Source: Amoeboaphelidium protococcarum (taxonomy: Eukaryota > Aphelidiomycota > Aphelidea). From it: a stretch of 64,000 bases of DNA. The notes under the pieces were generated by a model that was not told the origin of the DNA, ran no database searches, and saw nothing but the letters and a program-made list of their open reading frames with translations. The translations under genes were made by a program, and so were the position numbers. This document shows, one piece after another, positions 47,598 to 60,500 of the stretch; positions within the stretch are counted from its first letter, which is position 1, and the number at the start of each line of letters is the position of its first letter. The stretch is from the NCBI GenBank assembly GCA_023515745.1, contig JALECJ010000022.1, forward strand, positions 1-64,000, written 5' to 3'.

Positions 47598-49283
47598 ATG
47601 CCTAATTCGATGAACGTTTAGTAAGATTTCCTTCTACAAGAGTGATCAATAATCTGACGGTGATTGAGTGTATGTAGAACTAACAACAACAACAATAATA
47701 AGAGTAAAATCAGCAATAGTCCCACTTCAATTGTTGTATTTGGAGCCTCTGGAGATTTAGCAAAAAGTAAGCTCAGTATTTTTATTATCGCTATCTAATA
47801 CAGTCATCTATCCACTGATTAATTATGAAGTGTAGAAAAGACGTATCCTGCTCTGTTCAAGCTGTATAAGAATCACTACCTGCCGTAGAAGTTCTTAATC
47901 ATTGGCTATGCCCGTTCTAAGTTGGATATTGAAGACTTTCGCACTCGAGTCACTGAGAAGATCAAGACCAGCTCTGATGAAGACAAGGCTCTGTTGAAGA
48001 AGTTTAGATCTGCTCTAGAGTATCACCATGGTGGGTATGATGAGTCTAAATCATTTAAGGACTTGTAAAAGAGAATTGAGCAGTTTGAGAAGGATAGTGG
48101 TTGTACTGAAAAGAGCGAGGGTAATAAGCCTTGCAGAATCTACTACCTTGCACTGCCACCTTCTCAGTTCTACCCTGTGAGTTAAGAGTTGAAGGAGAAT
48201 GTGTACAGTGATCAGGTGGTGAATCGTTTGATTGTGGAGAAGCCTTTTGGACGTGATTTGGAATCTTCTAATAAACTGGCCTCTCAGCTGGGACCTCTAT
48301 TTACCGAGGCTGAGATCTTTAGAATTGATCATTACCTCGGTAAGGAGATGGTGAAGAACTTGTTGGTGCTAAAATTTGCCAACGTGTTCTTTAGCGGCGT
48401 ATGGAATCGCCATTACATTGACAATGTGCAAATCACATTTAAAGAGACTTTTGGTAGTGAGGGACGCGGTGGATACTTTGATGAGTATGGTATCATCCGT
48501 GATGTGATATAGAATCATCTCCTGCAGGTACTCAGTGTTGTCGCTATGGGACGCCCCGTTGATCTGAATGGAGAGTCTATTCGTGATGAGAAGGTGCGTG
48601 TGCTCAAGTCTATACCTCCCATCAGAATTGAAGATTGCGTTCTGGGTCAGTATGTAAAGAGTGCTGATGGTTCTAAGCCTGGGTACCAAGATGATAAGAC
48701 TGTCCCTGATGGCTCGAAATGTCCAACATACGCCGCAGTTGTAATGTATGTGCAGAATGACACGTGGGCCGATGTTCCGTTTATTGTTAAAGCTGGTAAG
48801 GCTCTGAATGAGACCAAGAGTGAAGTTCGCATTCAATTTTCTGATGTTCCCGGCTCCCTGTTCCCCAACATTAGTCGTAATGAACTGGTGATTCGTGTGC
48901 AGCCTAATGAAGCCATCTACATGAAGATGATGAACAAGAAGCCCGGCCTGGGAATGGAGACTACGATCAGTGAGCTGGATCTATCTTATGATGTCAGATA
49001 TAGTGAGGCACAGATTCCAGATGCTTATGAGTCTCTAATCCTCGATGTTTTGAATGGTGAGAAGACGAATTTTGTACGTGATGATGAGTTGGAGGCTGCA
49101 TGGAAGATTTTCACGCCACTGCTGCACAAGATTGAAAAGTCTGGCATTGAACCGAAAAAGTATGAATATGGTAGTCGTGGTCCAGAGGGTGTTGATGAAT
49201 TTGTGAAGAAGTACGGCTTTGTTCGTCACCAGCAAGAATACCAGTGGTCACCTGTAACTGCTTAATAGAAGAACAAGTTATGA
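47598..49283 (+). CDS. ZWF1: Glucose-6-phosphate 1-dehydrogenase
   Basis: 519 residues in three exons (introns 47621-47677 and 47767-47835, both ending TGTAG). First step of the oxidative pentose phosphate pathway; makes NADPH. Motifs: nucleotide-binding [10 protein letters not shown] at about 28-37, IGYARS, the substrate/active-site [16 protein letters not shown], and the C-terminal EYQWSP block. Exon 1 encodes MPNSMNV; the splice into a poly-Asn stretch restores a clean N-terminus. After the usual end, TAA and TAG are read as Gln and the protein continues to NKL before TGA 49281-49283. Confidence 0.95.
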
Positions 49284-50172
49284 GACAATCATTTACTGAA
49301 GCAATCTTGAAAATGAGTAGCAATATAAGAAATTTATGAAATTCGTACTATTTTATGCTTTTCATCACGTTTAGTTTAATTCAGTTCTTTACTACAGATG
49401 AGGGCTTTCTAACTACAGTGTTAATAAAAGAGAGGTGAAACGCGTCGTTCACCATAAAGTAAAGTAAAGATCACAAGATGATGGATGATCTGAAATTGCG
49501 AGTGTGTGAGTCACCGTTAAGGGGCCAACATCTACGGTAAAGAGAAACGCTTAGTGAGAGAGAGAGAACGGAGAGATGAAACGAAATCTAGCCCAATCGG
49601 CTGCCACATGACTGACTTTCGGCTCAATTACCGACGACAAAGTACGAGAAGAAGAGTGGAGAGGCGGAGAATGAATAAAATGCGGCAATCACACAACGAT
49701 AACATGTGGCAATAGAAAGGGTGAATCTGAAATATGAAAAGATCAACGCGCCCACCAGATTTTAATTTAAACACACTTAAAAGAAAGCCTGATAGTTAAC
49801 GAAAATAATTAAATAAACATATTTTCCAACTTATAAAAATAGTAATAAGAATTAAATGACTGAGGGCAAGATGTACAAGGAGAGGAGAAGGAAATGAGTG
49901 AAATGCGAAACGCCTCATCGCCCGCTCGTTCCGCCCGTCAGTTTCTTTAACTCATTTCACAGTTCTCTCTCTCTCGTTCGCTCTCTCTCTCTCTTTCATT
50001 TCGTTCTTTAGTTTGCTAAACAACAACGACAACAACAACAAGTGCAGCAACAACAACAGCTTCCTTCATTCTATCTAATTAAGTGTGAATTTGTCTGTAA
50101 AGTTACACTGACTAGTATACATTTCCGTTGTTATTATATTAATAGTAAAAAGGCTGATAAAATTAAGTTGAA
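49284..50172. promoter_or_regulatory. 14-3-3 promoter and 5' UTR, CT- and CAA-rich
   Basis: About 890 bp without a gene. It has a purine tract near 49555-49580 and a long pyrimidine tract (CTCTCTCTCTCGTTCGCTCTC and on) at about 49963-50000, followed by CAACAACAACAAC repeats at about 50020-50058, which look like an unstructured 5' UTR of a highly expressed gene. Confidence 0.5.
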
Positions 50173-51037
50173 ATGGCATCTCGTGAAGACAGTATATACA
50201 TGGCCAAGTTGGCTGAATAGGCTGAGCGTTTTGATGGTAAGATTTCCCCCTCTCTACTATTATGTTTATATTTACATCGTTCTGTTGAATAAGAATGTTC
50301 ACTTTTTGGTGAACTCTCTTTTTTCCAAGTGTTTATGTGTAGAAATGGTTGGATTCATGAAGGAGATTGCAAAGTCTGGCCAAGAGTTGACTGTGGAGGA
50401 GCGCAACCTGCTCTCTGTGGCATACAAGAATGTTATCGGTGCTCGCCGTGCCTCCTGGCGTATTGTCTCCTCAATCGAGCAGAAGGAGGAGAGCAAGGGT
50501 AATGCTAGCCATGTTGAGAAAATCAAGGGCTACCGTACAAAGGTTGAGAAGGAGCTGAGCGATGTGTGTAATGACATTCTGAAAGTGCTGGACGACCACC
50601 TGATCCCGGGCGCACAGAGCGGTGAGAGCAAGGTGTTCTACTACAAGATGAAGGGTGACTACCACAGATACTTGGCTGAATTTGCTACCGGTGACCTGCG
50701 CAAGGATTCTTCAGAAAAGGCACACCAGGCATACAAGGCTGCCACTGAGATTGCCACCACCGAACTGGCTCCTACTCACCCAATCCGTCTTGGTCTTGCG
50801 CTGAACTACTCAGTGTTCAACTACGAGATCTTGAACTCACCTGAGCGTGCGTGCCAGTTGGCCAAGCAGGCTTTCGATGACGCTATTGCCGAGTTGGATA
50901 CCCTGAATGAGGAGTCTTACAAGGATTCCACGTTGATCATGCAGCTGCTGCGTGACAATCTGACTCTGTGGACCAGCGACCTGCAGGATGAGGGTGAGAA
51001 GGCTGAAGATAAGCCTGCTGCTGGCGCTGCTGAATGA
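50173..51037 (+). CDS. BMH1: 14-3-3 protein
   Basis: 252 residues in two exons (intron 50237-50342, 106 nt, GTAAG to TGTAG). Phosphoserine/threonine-binding dimeric adaptor. Exon 1 gives AKLAEQAERFD with TAG coding the Gln; exon 2 continues EMVGFMKE. Family signatures [20 protein letters not shown] and [18 protein letters not shown] are intact, as are the Lys/Arg/Tyr phosphate-binding residues. Reading straight through the intron would give a false 331-residue protein. Eight of nine Gln codons are CAA/CAG, consistent with high expression. Stop TGA 51035-51037. Confidence 0.97.
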
Positions 51038-51308
51038 GTGTCATTCTGAAGTAGTAGTAGTTGTTGTAGCGGTAGTAGTAATAATAGTAGTAATTAGTGC
51101 AGTGGGATTGAATTTGGGCTATCGCTGAGGCTGAATGAAATAGTAATAAAACCATCTTTGGTTAACTCTTAATGTTCTTATTATTTTACCCTTTAATTTT
51201 TGTAATCTTCAATGTACTTTAATATGTAGCAATATTATAAACTCTAAATTGAGAGAACTTCTTAGTCTTTAATCATTTTTGCGTTGAGACTTCTAAACAA
51301 CTTTCGGA

Positions 51309-51958
51309 ATGAGTTTGGACGTTGCTTGTGTTGGCATTGTGGGGCCAAAGGTTAGATTATCATTATTAAATCACTTTTATTTAATAGTGTTATGTATAGC
51401 GATACTGAAGTGCAGAATAATCCGCTGTATGTAAAGAATTATGCTGATGGTGTCCGCGACATTACTATGCATTATATTGTGCACACTGTCCTGGACATGA
51501 TTGAAGACAAACGTACGTGCGTCATTTTATCGCTTATCCGCCTATATATCTTTAATGGTAAATATTAAATATCATATGAAATGCGTGTAGTACAAGTTGG
51601 AGGAAATGTGAAGAATAGCGAGCTTTATATGGGACTTTTATATGCACTTGAAGAGTATAACGTGTATGGTCAAGTATCAAACACCAAAGCGAAGTTTATC
51701 GTTATCATTCACGCTGGCGACAATCTACCCAAAGATGCCGATATAAAAGCTGTAATATTTTATATGCTTCAGTTGAGGATATAATTTATCATTAATTCTT
51801 ATCTTTGTGATTAAATGTAGTTGCTGCGTAATATTAATATTGCCTATTAGGCGTTAACTTTTAATCCGTTCTATGAAGATGTGCAGGAGAATGGTCGGAT
51901 GATCGACAGCAGATCATTTGATGATGCGCTTCAGCGAATAGTGACAAGATTAAGATGA
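51309..51958 (+). CDS. TRAPPC2L: TRAPP complex subunit TRAPPC2L
   Basis: 145 residues (human 140) in four exons; introns 51351-51415 (ends TGCAG), 51513-51590 and 51752-51820 (both end TGTAG). Longin/sedlin-fold subunit of TRAPP, the exchange factor for Rab1/Rab11 in ER-Golgi traffic. The joined sequence reproduces the family: NNPLYVKNY, HYIVHTVLDMIEDK, LYMGLLYALEEYNVYG, TKAKFIVII and LTFNPFYEDV. The first intron acceptor was chosen by homology at PK/NNPLY. Stop TGA 51956-51958. Confidence 0.93.
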
Positions 51959-52003
51959 ACAAATTGTTTATTAGTAGCATTTATTTCTTAATAATTTTAT
52001 TAA

Positions 52004-55000
52004 TCATTTCAAATCATCATTATCAAACGATGTGGATAGCCTAACATCAGGATCCACGTTGTAAAGGGGACTTAGCAGAGGAACTGTCTCAGACACGCGC
52101 CTATTATTAATGTCCAAACTCTGACTATTATTGTTAGTGGCGGCAGGTGGAATCATTGCTGAATCCAAATTATTGGTTGATCTATAGTTTCCACCATTTC
52201 TTGATGCAGAATTATTATTATTGCTATTCTTACCATTGCTGTTACTAGTAGTAGTAGCAGGAGTACCTAGCATGAATTAAGATACTGGGCGAAGAGGAGT
52301 ACTCCTTTTGAAAGACTCTTCAATCTCCAGACTTCTCAGATTACCCCACTGATCAGCACGGTTATGATGCACGGGAGTACTTGGAGATGTAATATCAATC
52401 AATTGATCTGCAGTCTGCATGTTCATCTTCTGATCAGCTGTGGTAGTAGTTGGCTGCATGGAGATGACATCCGCAAAGATTTCACCGAATAGCTTCTTCA
52501 ACACACCGCCGATCTTCTCCAATTCGACAATTACGTCTTCCATCGCCAGCTAGTACGCGTAATAGTTGATAAACTTCCTGGTAATTAGCTGCTCGTCTGC
52601 ATTAGATTCACCAAATGGTAGAGTTTTATCATCATCGTCGTCATCAGATGAAGAGGTAGAAGAGCCCTATGAAGACATTGATGAATTGCGAGCACCGATA
52701 AGCGCCTTCAACTGCTCCATCAAACGACGCCTGGCTTAGCGTGCTGGAGGCAAGAATGTTGGTAGTGGCTGCTTGAGCAATAGACATCCACCAAACAAGT
52801 AGAATAGTAACAGAACCTATCCAACCATTTCCTTTCTATAAGGATGTAGTTACTGTAATAGCTGCATAGAATCTACTTCAGCCTATTATTAATTAGGATG
52901 AAATGCTCCCGACTACGATGGTGCAAAGCCGAGGATTAAATCATCCTGTAACAATGTTCCTCCCCTGGATCTACTACGAGAGTGCTACCTTTTCTCATTA
53001 GCCTGATGATCAGACTCCACAGGTGACTATAATATATCCTGCCTGACTTCTTCTCCCATAATATCGACATTATTAGCGATTGCCACTCTCATAGCCACAA
53101 ACTTATCTAGTATGTTCTAGCAGCAGGTCAACAGATCCTTATAAATCTACACCGGAAAAGGACCTTTAAGACGAGGCTCTAATCTGGTGAGTGGCAGCAA
53201 ATTATTCAACTGAACTAATTCATTATGCAGACGCAACTCGAAGGCCATAAAGTACTAAAGAGTATCATCTGTGGAAAGCATGTCAAATCTGGCGTAATAA
53301 TAACGATGAATAGTGTCAGCGCGAATACCATCAATAAACTTACTCGTATCCTCCTATTCAGAATTGTAATTAAACACCTCCACCAGTCTACTGTATAGCA
53401 AGCCCATACTAATAAGGAGATTACTAGCTCCCTTTCTCAACTCAACGCGAGCCTCATACGGCCACACGTACCAACTCACTATCAGACCAACGATAATACC
53501 CACGATGACCATGAGAGATCTCATGTATGCCAATTGAATGATTGAGTAATCCCATCCTGGATTATCGACATTGCCCACATCTGCAAGAAGAATGGCACAA
53601 AGAGCAACCAGAGTCACTTAGCCTACTCGAGGATATTTGGAATACAGATTTACGTAGAAGCACGGCACAGCAAATATAGACACCAACGCACCGAGGCCAA
53701 ATGAATTATGACTAACTGCCAACCACACAGCTATTGAATACAAAGCACCGATAATAGTACCCAAAATCCTATAAAGACCAGAACTGTTAGTGCCACCACT
53801 GGTAGGAGATAGAACAACCAGAAACGATAATATGGACCAAGATCCGCGATAGAGCTTGAAAGTCTCCGCAGTGGACGGTAGGAAAGCGAATATACTCATC
53901 AATACAATTACTACGGCAGATTTAAAGGCAAATTTTATCGTATGACTCTAACCAATATTGGACAAGATTCTCCAAAACATTAAACGATACCTAACCATCC
54001 ATAGTTTATCGGTAGACACTTTATTAACGGTAATCGGAGCCTTGACGTATTAGGAATTTTGCGATTAAACATACGCAACATAGTCAACTTCTCCATCAAC
54101 TGATGATATCTGTTCCAATTCCTAGATACTATCACGATCACTTTGAGTCTCCTTGTCACTTAGTTATTAAATGTCATTTCCCACTATGGCCTACTTTACT
54201 CCACTTATATCGCCATGTATCACATCAATTAAACTGGCAAGACCTTTGACAAACTCAACCATACAGAACGCGTAAAAGTATACTAGAAATGCTTCATCAC
54301 GCAGAGAGGATGCAGAATTAGATGAATATAATTTCATGAGAGATTTAGTCTGGACCGCATTGAAATTGGCCAATTGATTGACACATTTAATCTTGAGAGC
54401 TTACAGAATTCGCAATTTCTCAACCTTAGATATTGACGCGGTCCATTGCTACTGATCCTGCAGAATAATAAAGCACTGATACAGAATCTCTTACGACAAT
54501 TACAGAAGAGAGCGAAGTCCAGAGGCAACACTCTAGATGTACATGAGCATCACCTCTACTCGTTTACTATCGCGATTAGTCTCTTTCAAAGCATCTAGCC
54601 ACGTCTGCATCTTCTTCACTGAACTGTGCATTCCACCAACGTGCTAGTTTAATGATTAGAAAACATGAGTAAGGCCTCCAACTGTACGACAAAATTCAAA
54701 TCTAGCCTCATCGATAGAAGTTGCGAGTTTATCCACGAATGATTCCAAATTATCAAGCTAAGACTCTACTCCGTCAATAGAGGCTGTATCCACCAACAGA
54801 AACTAGTCTGTCAATTGTTACAACAAACATTATAGCTAGTACAAAATCTGATGAATATTCTTCTAGTAAACGCGCCCAGAAAATTACGGAAATATCAGCA
54901 GAGAGCAGAGAGGAGACAGCAAAGCACCAGCGAGAAGCGGAATAAAAGCCCGGTTACTCAAAGTCTAAGTGAAGCCATAGATGATGAGAAACTGAGTGAC

Positions 55001-55375
55001 AATCGTGCTGCTGTACACGGACGCGCGTGAATATCGAGCCTTCAGAAACGAGAGGATGAAACCGCTCACAAAGAGCAGAGAGAGACGCGTGAGCCAACCG
55101 TCATGACCAACAGCAGTCGGAACATACAATAGTAGAAAAGCAAGTGATATTCCGAATAGAGTATACAGTGTTGATTCTAGCATCATACCAACAGATTTCA
55201 CGGGATTATTAAACAGCACAGCCAGGGATACGAAGTGTGATTGAAATCCTAGCCATGTTTGTAACGCGGGCACCAGTGTGAATAACGTGGATATCACAAA
55301 TGTAACAGTCGCCTTAAATACACCAATAATTATTTAATCCCTCCTTGATTATACAATGGGTGTTGGTATCTGCAT
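52004..55375 (-). CDS. FUSC-family membrane protein (Bre4/aromatic-acid-exporter-like)
   Basis: 1123 residues, no intron recognised. Two membrane blocks: an N-terminal one (residues 1-140, with FVISTLFTLVPALQTWLGF and VFLLLY-type helices) and a second (about 480-620) with the FUSC pattern RGSWSILSFLVVLSPTSGG...RILGTIIGALY. A long helical cytosolic stretch lies between them, and a Ser/Asp/Asn-rich tail after. FUSC proteins export aromatic acids in bacteria, malate in plants (ALMT), and affect brefeldin sensitivity in fungi; the substrate here is unknown. Start ATG 55373-55375, stop TGA 52004-52006. Many TAG/TAA Gln codons. Confidence 0.83.
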
Positions 55376-55781
55376 TTTTCTTATAATTACACCACTTATT
55401 GATCCCAAATCAGCAAATTAAAAAGATCGATCACAATTAAGTTTAATAACTGAACAATTGAATTGAGCCTTTGTTCAGCCAATCACTTGATCGCTCAAGT
55501 TGTGATCAAAAATCAATTCGCGTTTCACCAAAAGCGTTTCGGGAACTTTCTTTGAAACGCCAATAACAGCAGCGCGATTATATCTCTTTTGGGTAAGTTA
55601 ATTGATGTAGCTTTAGCTGTAATATACTCTTCAGTTTTGAAATTGAAATTTTATAAGTATGCTGAGTAAGAATTCAGCGAGGTCATATTTGATCATTGCT
55701 TTATCGCTCTTTTTTCTCTATCAATCACACCCTGTCATTATTGTCAAATTCTATAAATTGAGTATCAACAATATTTGTGCG
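55376..55781. promoter_or_regulatory. Divergent promoter FUSC/CRT10 with a heat-shock element
   Basis: 406 bp. At 55538-55550 the sequence TTCGGGAACTTTC is a perfect three-unit nTTCnnGAAnnTTCn heat-shock factor site, followed by GAA at 55554. It is flanked by an inverted GCGTTTC / GAAACGC pair (55534-55540 and 55554-55560). Confidence 0.55.
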
Positions 55782-57434
55782 ATGAAAACGAGCTTTAAGT
55801 AGTTATAAGATTCTTAATAATTGGAATCCGATGAGCATTTGAGATAATTTAGAGGAAATATCATTGCATTAAATTCATCCGGGAAATATCTTTTTGTAGC
55901 TGTTGGTAATGCCATCAGTGTTTACCTGGTTGGTGATAAAAAGGTTTATTCAGACACTATGATTAAATTTGAGCATCCCCAAGCTATAGATGCACCAGCT
56001 GAAAGTGCCACTGATAGATCTCCGGCGCCGATAAACGCGCTCAGAATTGGGTATTTGGGCAGTCAAGAGATTCTGGTGGCTGTGGACGATGCCGGTCTGG
56101 TGATGGTGTACAATCTCTATCCAGAAGCTCCGATTGAGGAAGTGTTTAGAATTAAGGGAACAAAGTCGACACTGAGTGGAATGAGATCGCCATTGATTTT
56201 AAAGAATGATATATCTACGTGGTCCATTGCTCTGAATCGATAGAAGCGACATATAGCTGTTGGTGCTAACAATCACAAGATTAGGATATGGAAACTATCT
56301 GTAGAGGAAGCCATGGGTTAATCTGACGTGGATCACATCGATATAGATGCGCATGATCACAATATACCAACATTGGACTATTCTCAATGTGGAGGGTTCC
56401 TCGTCAGTGGCTCAGTAGATGGAAGTGTGAGAATTTGGAATGCCTGCAATGACTATAAAATGGTAGGGAATATATCTTTACGCGATGCTCTTTATTAAAA
56501 TGTGGAATCTGATCAAATGGAAGAAATTGATAGTTATGTGTGGGGAGTGCGATGTTTAGATTTTGACAATGTGCCGTCTATAAATCCATTTACGAACGTG
56601 GAAAGTGCCGAAATCCGTCATCACACCAGAGATAGGCCCTCCAGATTAAAGCAAATTGTATACTAGTACTTTAAAATGGCATTGCGTCTTATTTAGGAAA
56701 CAAGCGATTCAATTGATTAGATAATGCATCACTTTGGTGATCATTATGACAGTAAGGTGAATTAGGTGAAGAGTTATGATTATATATTTGGCGTACATGA
56801 TGCACTCGAGAGATAATAACCTTCGATGTATTGTCCCTTATCTTCTGAATACAAAGAACGAAACCTCATAATTATGGTCAGTCTGAAGAATGCTATTGCA
56901 TTGATCACATTTGACTCACAGGACGGGTGCTTGTAATTACACAGTATTGTGAATAACGCGCTCAGTAGTTGCCATTAAAGTGTATTGGGATTGGGCGTCG
57001 AGCATTCGGATGATACTAATGCTGAAGTTGATCCAGAAGTTGCGGATCTTATTGCTGAAGAGTTAGAAAGTGAAGATTTTTTTGATAGAATTGATTTTGT
57101 TGCATAGACTCTAAAGTATGATCGAATATTCTTTAGTGAAATGCTGAATGGTAGTGATGGTGTTGTAGCTATTGGAGGGAATTGCGGTGCGATGGCTTTG
57201 TACCAGTTAGTACATAGATCTGATCCTGAATCTGGCGATGATAAGTTCATATTCTTCCAATTGGAATCCTTGCCGAAAGGCATACCTGAAGCAGAATTCA
57301 TGTCTGGTGCTTGCCTATCTTAAATGAACGTTGATGTGGATGTCAAAAAAGTTAAATGGAATTTGATCACGATAAATCATCAAGTTAGTGTATCAATGTA
57401 TGAGATATACCAAGTGGTTAATAAGGAAAAATGA
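55782..57434 (+). CDS. CRT10: CRT10-like WD40 protein
   Basis: 550 residues, ATG 55782 to TGA 57432-57434, no intron. The CRT10 family pattern is clear: FRGNIIALNSSGKYLFVAVG, the INALRIGYLGSQEILVAVDD segment, and STWSIALNR...HIAVGANNHKIRIW. WD repeats follow (GGFLVSGSVDGSVRIWN). Yeast Crt10 regulates ribonucleotide reductase gene expression, and homologues are mainly fungal, so this gene is a lineage hint. The central 150 residues are diverged. Many TAG/TAA Gln codons. Confidence 0.8.
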
Positions 57435-57559
57435 ATGAATGCTCGGTTGTAAATATTAGTAAATTCTGCATACTAGCATTATATTTCCACTCTTACACTT
57501 TCACTGTAGTATCGCAATGCCACAAAATCATATTGATCATACGCCTGACGAGATAGAAT

Positions 57560-60500
57560 TCACTAAAAGTTTCTCAACACCTCAGCCAGTCTCTTCAAAC
57601 CGACAATCCAATTCGTGCCTTCAGATGCATGACCAGTTAATAGCGCCTACTGGACAGCCAGAGCATCTGGCCATTTTTTCGCGTCCACAGCAGCAACGTA
57701 ATCCATCAGCAATTTCACAGTGGACTCTCCAACTGCGGAGTTGTTCAATTTATCATACAGTGAGTTGAGTCTCTTCTCCGTATCGTCCAAAATCTTCTTC
57801 TACGCTGGAGATGCTAGAGGTTTACATGCGGCCAAAGCCTTTGACAACTTCTCAAAGATAGGCCTATGCTCTGGTGGGATGTGAGATCTATCACCAACGG
57901 GATACTGTCCAGAGCCACCTTATCCAACAGATCTACCAGACTAAGGTAAAGAGCCTGCAGCACTCGATCCACTAGTTTTCCTGATTGCCTCATGATGCTA
58001 CTGACTGCCATATGATCTCACAGGCTCCTACTGACTATATGGTCTCTACTACTATTGTTGACTCGGAACAAACTAAGGCTGCATTTATTACTATTAAAAC
58101 TACTATTATTGTGGACTCTACTACTACTACTACTACTAAAACTACTGCTACTACAGCTATTGATTCTATCGACCGGCAGATAAAGGAGCAGGTGCTGGGA
58201 CTCCCTTAGGAGGAGGTCCAACAGACTTTTAGGGAATCTACTGAATAGGAGGTGATACCTGAGTCTAATTATATTGACCCATGATCGGAACTCCATTATC
58301 AAAAGATGTTCTACCAGCCGGGGCAGCAGGAGCGTAATTACTAGCATTACTTTACCTAGCAGGATTAGCAGGCGGCTTGGACTTGAAAATATCAGATGGA
58401 GGGTCGTTGAATCCACCAGATTTCTGTGCCGATGGAGGAACGACAGGAGGAACATTACCTGACTGCTATCCAGACTATCCTGGCAATTGCTGGTTGTTAA
58501 CCCCATATGGAGATGTAGGCTAATTCATCACCGGATTAGGAGCGGGAACAAAAGATGCAGGTGGTTTATAAGCCGGTTGTTATTACTGTTATTGTTACTA
58601 CTACTACGGAGGCTATCCATATTGTGCACCTGATCCATATCCATACTGGCCATACTACTGCCCGCTACTTGCTTGTCCATATCCATATCCACTACTTGCC
58701 GACTATTAATAACCGCCAGCAGATGGCTACTACCCATACGGAGTCTACTGCTACATTGATTATTAAGGTGGATATCCATAACCTCCATTTTGCTATTACT
58801 ACTACTGTGGCTACTAGTAAGATCCGAACGCCTAACTAGAAGTCTTAGACGGACCTTGAGGCATCGTCTTTGCAGGTGCTGCTCTGGAAGAACTTCTTCC
58901 ATTCAAGTCATTAAATGCCTGTTCATCCTGGGAATTGATAGTCTTTACCATATCAATCACATTGAATGGTGGTGGCGACTAATGGTTCAAATTCAGCGCC
59001 GCCAGCACTCGGTGGTGAAATTGGTCATAATTGAATCCAGGCAGAGACTCGCTCTTGACCATATCCAGCATCTATTGTGCACTTGCCAACTTACCCGCAG
59101 ATAAGAGGCAGTTAACGTAATCGACAACAATTCTCAACAACTTTGGATTGTCCAATACATTCTACTGCTCACCAGCGATATAATTCACACACCAAATCTT
59201 TTGCATTAGGCCAACCAGAGTAGATGAATATTTCAAATTACAATTTCTGGCAATCTTCAGACCCTGCATCTGCTTCACCACTCCACCAAGAGTCTTCAAA
59301 AACTGATCTATCCAGATATTCTACAACTAATCCACGCCATTGCCAAGCACCAAGAATACCTCCAAAGCCATTAATAAATCACCTTGAACATTACCACCTG
59401 GTCCGGAAGTGTTTTTAATCCTGGAAGCAAATTGACTAGCTAGATATCTAAACTGCTCCCCCTCTGTAAATGAGCATAACACGCACAGAGTCTCTTTCCA
59501 ATCAACAACATCCTACTGCTAAATAAACTCCTCCAGAGTCTAATTGGTAACATTCTTCAACAGACGCAAAGTCTTCTTCTATGTAGCACCCTTTGGATTA
59601 ATCTGAAAATCTTCCTTTAGCTAGAAATATCCGCTCTTGGCCATATTAAATATCTCTCCACCAGCCACTGCACCAATGAATAGAGCATCGTCAACTCTTT
59701 TCAAAGCCAAGCATAATACAACTGCAGAATGGAAGTCGGCCATAAGAATACATTTGTATAATAACAGTTCTGCCTCCTTCACCTCCATGCCATTAGGAAG
59801 ATCATACATCACAACTTCTGCTTTCTATTGCGGCTGAAGAGGAGACTTTGGGGACTGGACAGGTGCCTAAGTCTAAGCCTAAATATCAAATTCACCATCG
59901 TCTTCCTATGCAACTCCACCAAATAGGGCATTATTACTATTATCCTCATCGCCATCATGACCAATTTACTGCTACTAATATGATAATTACTACTACTACT
60001 ACTGCATTGGGGATGAAGGTTATGACTAATGCTTCTCATTAGTAGCCGGTGAGTGGTTTCCATTAGCCATCACAGAAGACTTCTACTTCACAACACATTA
60101 GCGCAACTTTTACGCAATTTCATCTCGATTAAATGCAAACTATTGTATAAGCTGAATTCGCGCATCATCACCAGAGATTATACGAAGTAGATTCCACAGA
60201 TACGGGTCTTGGTTCTGCTTCAACTTGATCTAGGCCAACTGCAACACTTCTTCGTTAGACTACAGGGACATAATGGCATCAATCTGAGACTGTAGCTCTG
60301 GCAGAGCGGTCGCCTGTCTTAAACTAACAACTGCACCCCCTTTAGGTGATTTCTTGCTAAAAGTCAATATTCTATTTCCAAAACCAAAAGATACTCCACA
60401 CGGTCTCTTCATCCACTTGGGTGCCTACTTTAACGTAAAGGACTACTACTGCATAGCGTGATTCTGCTCCACCTAGGCAAAAGGGTCACTCACGGACAAC

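Noticed and set aside
50042-51037. A single 331-residue open frame at the 14-3-3 locus
   Set aside because: It reads through 5' UTR and an intron; the spliced gene starting at 50173 restores the family N-terminus.
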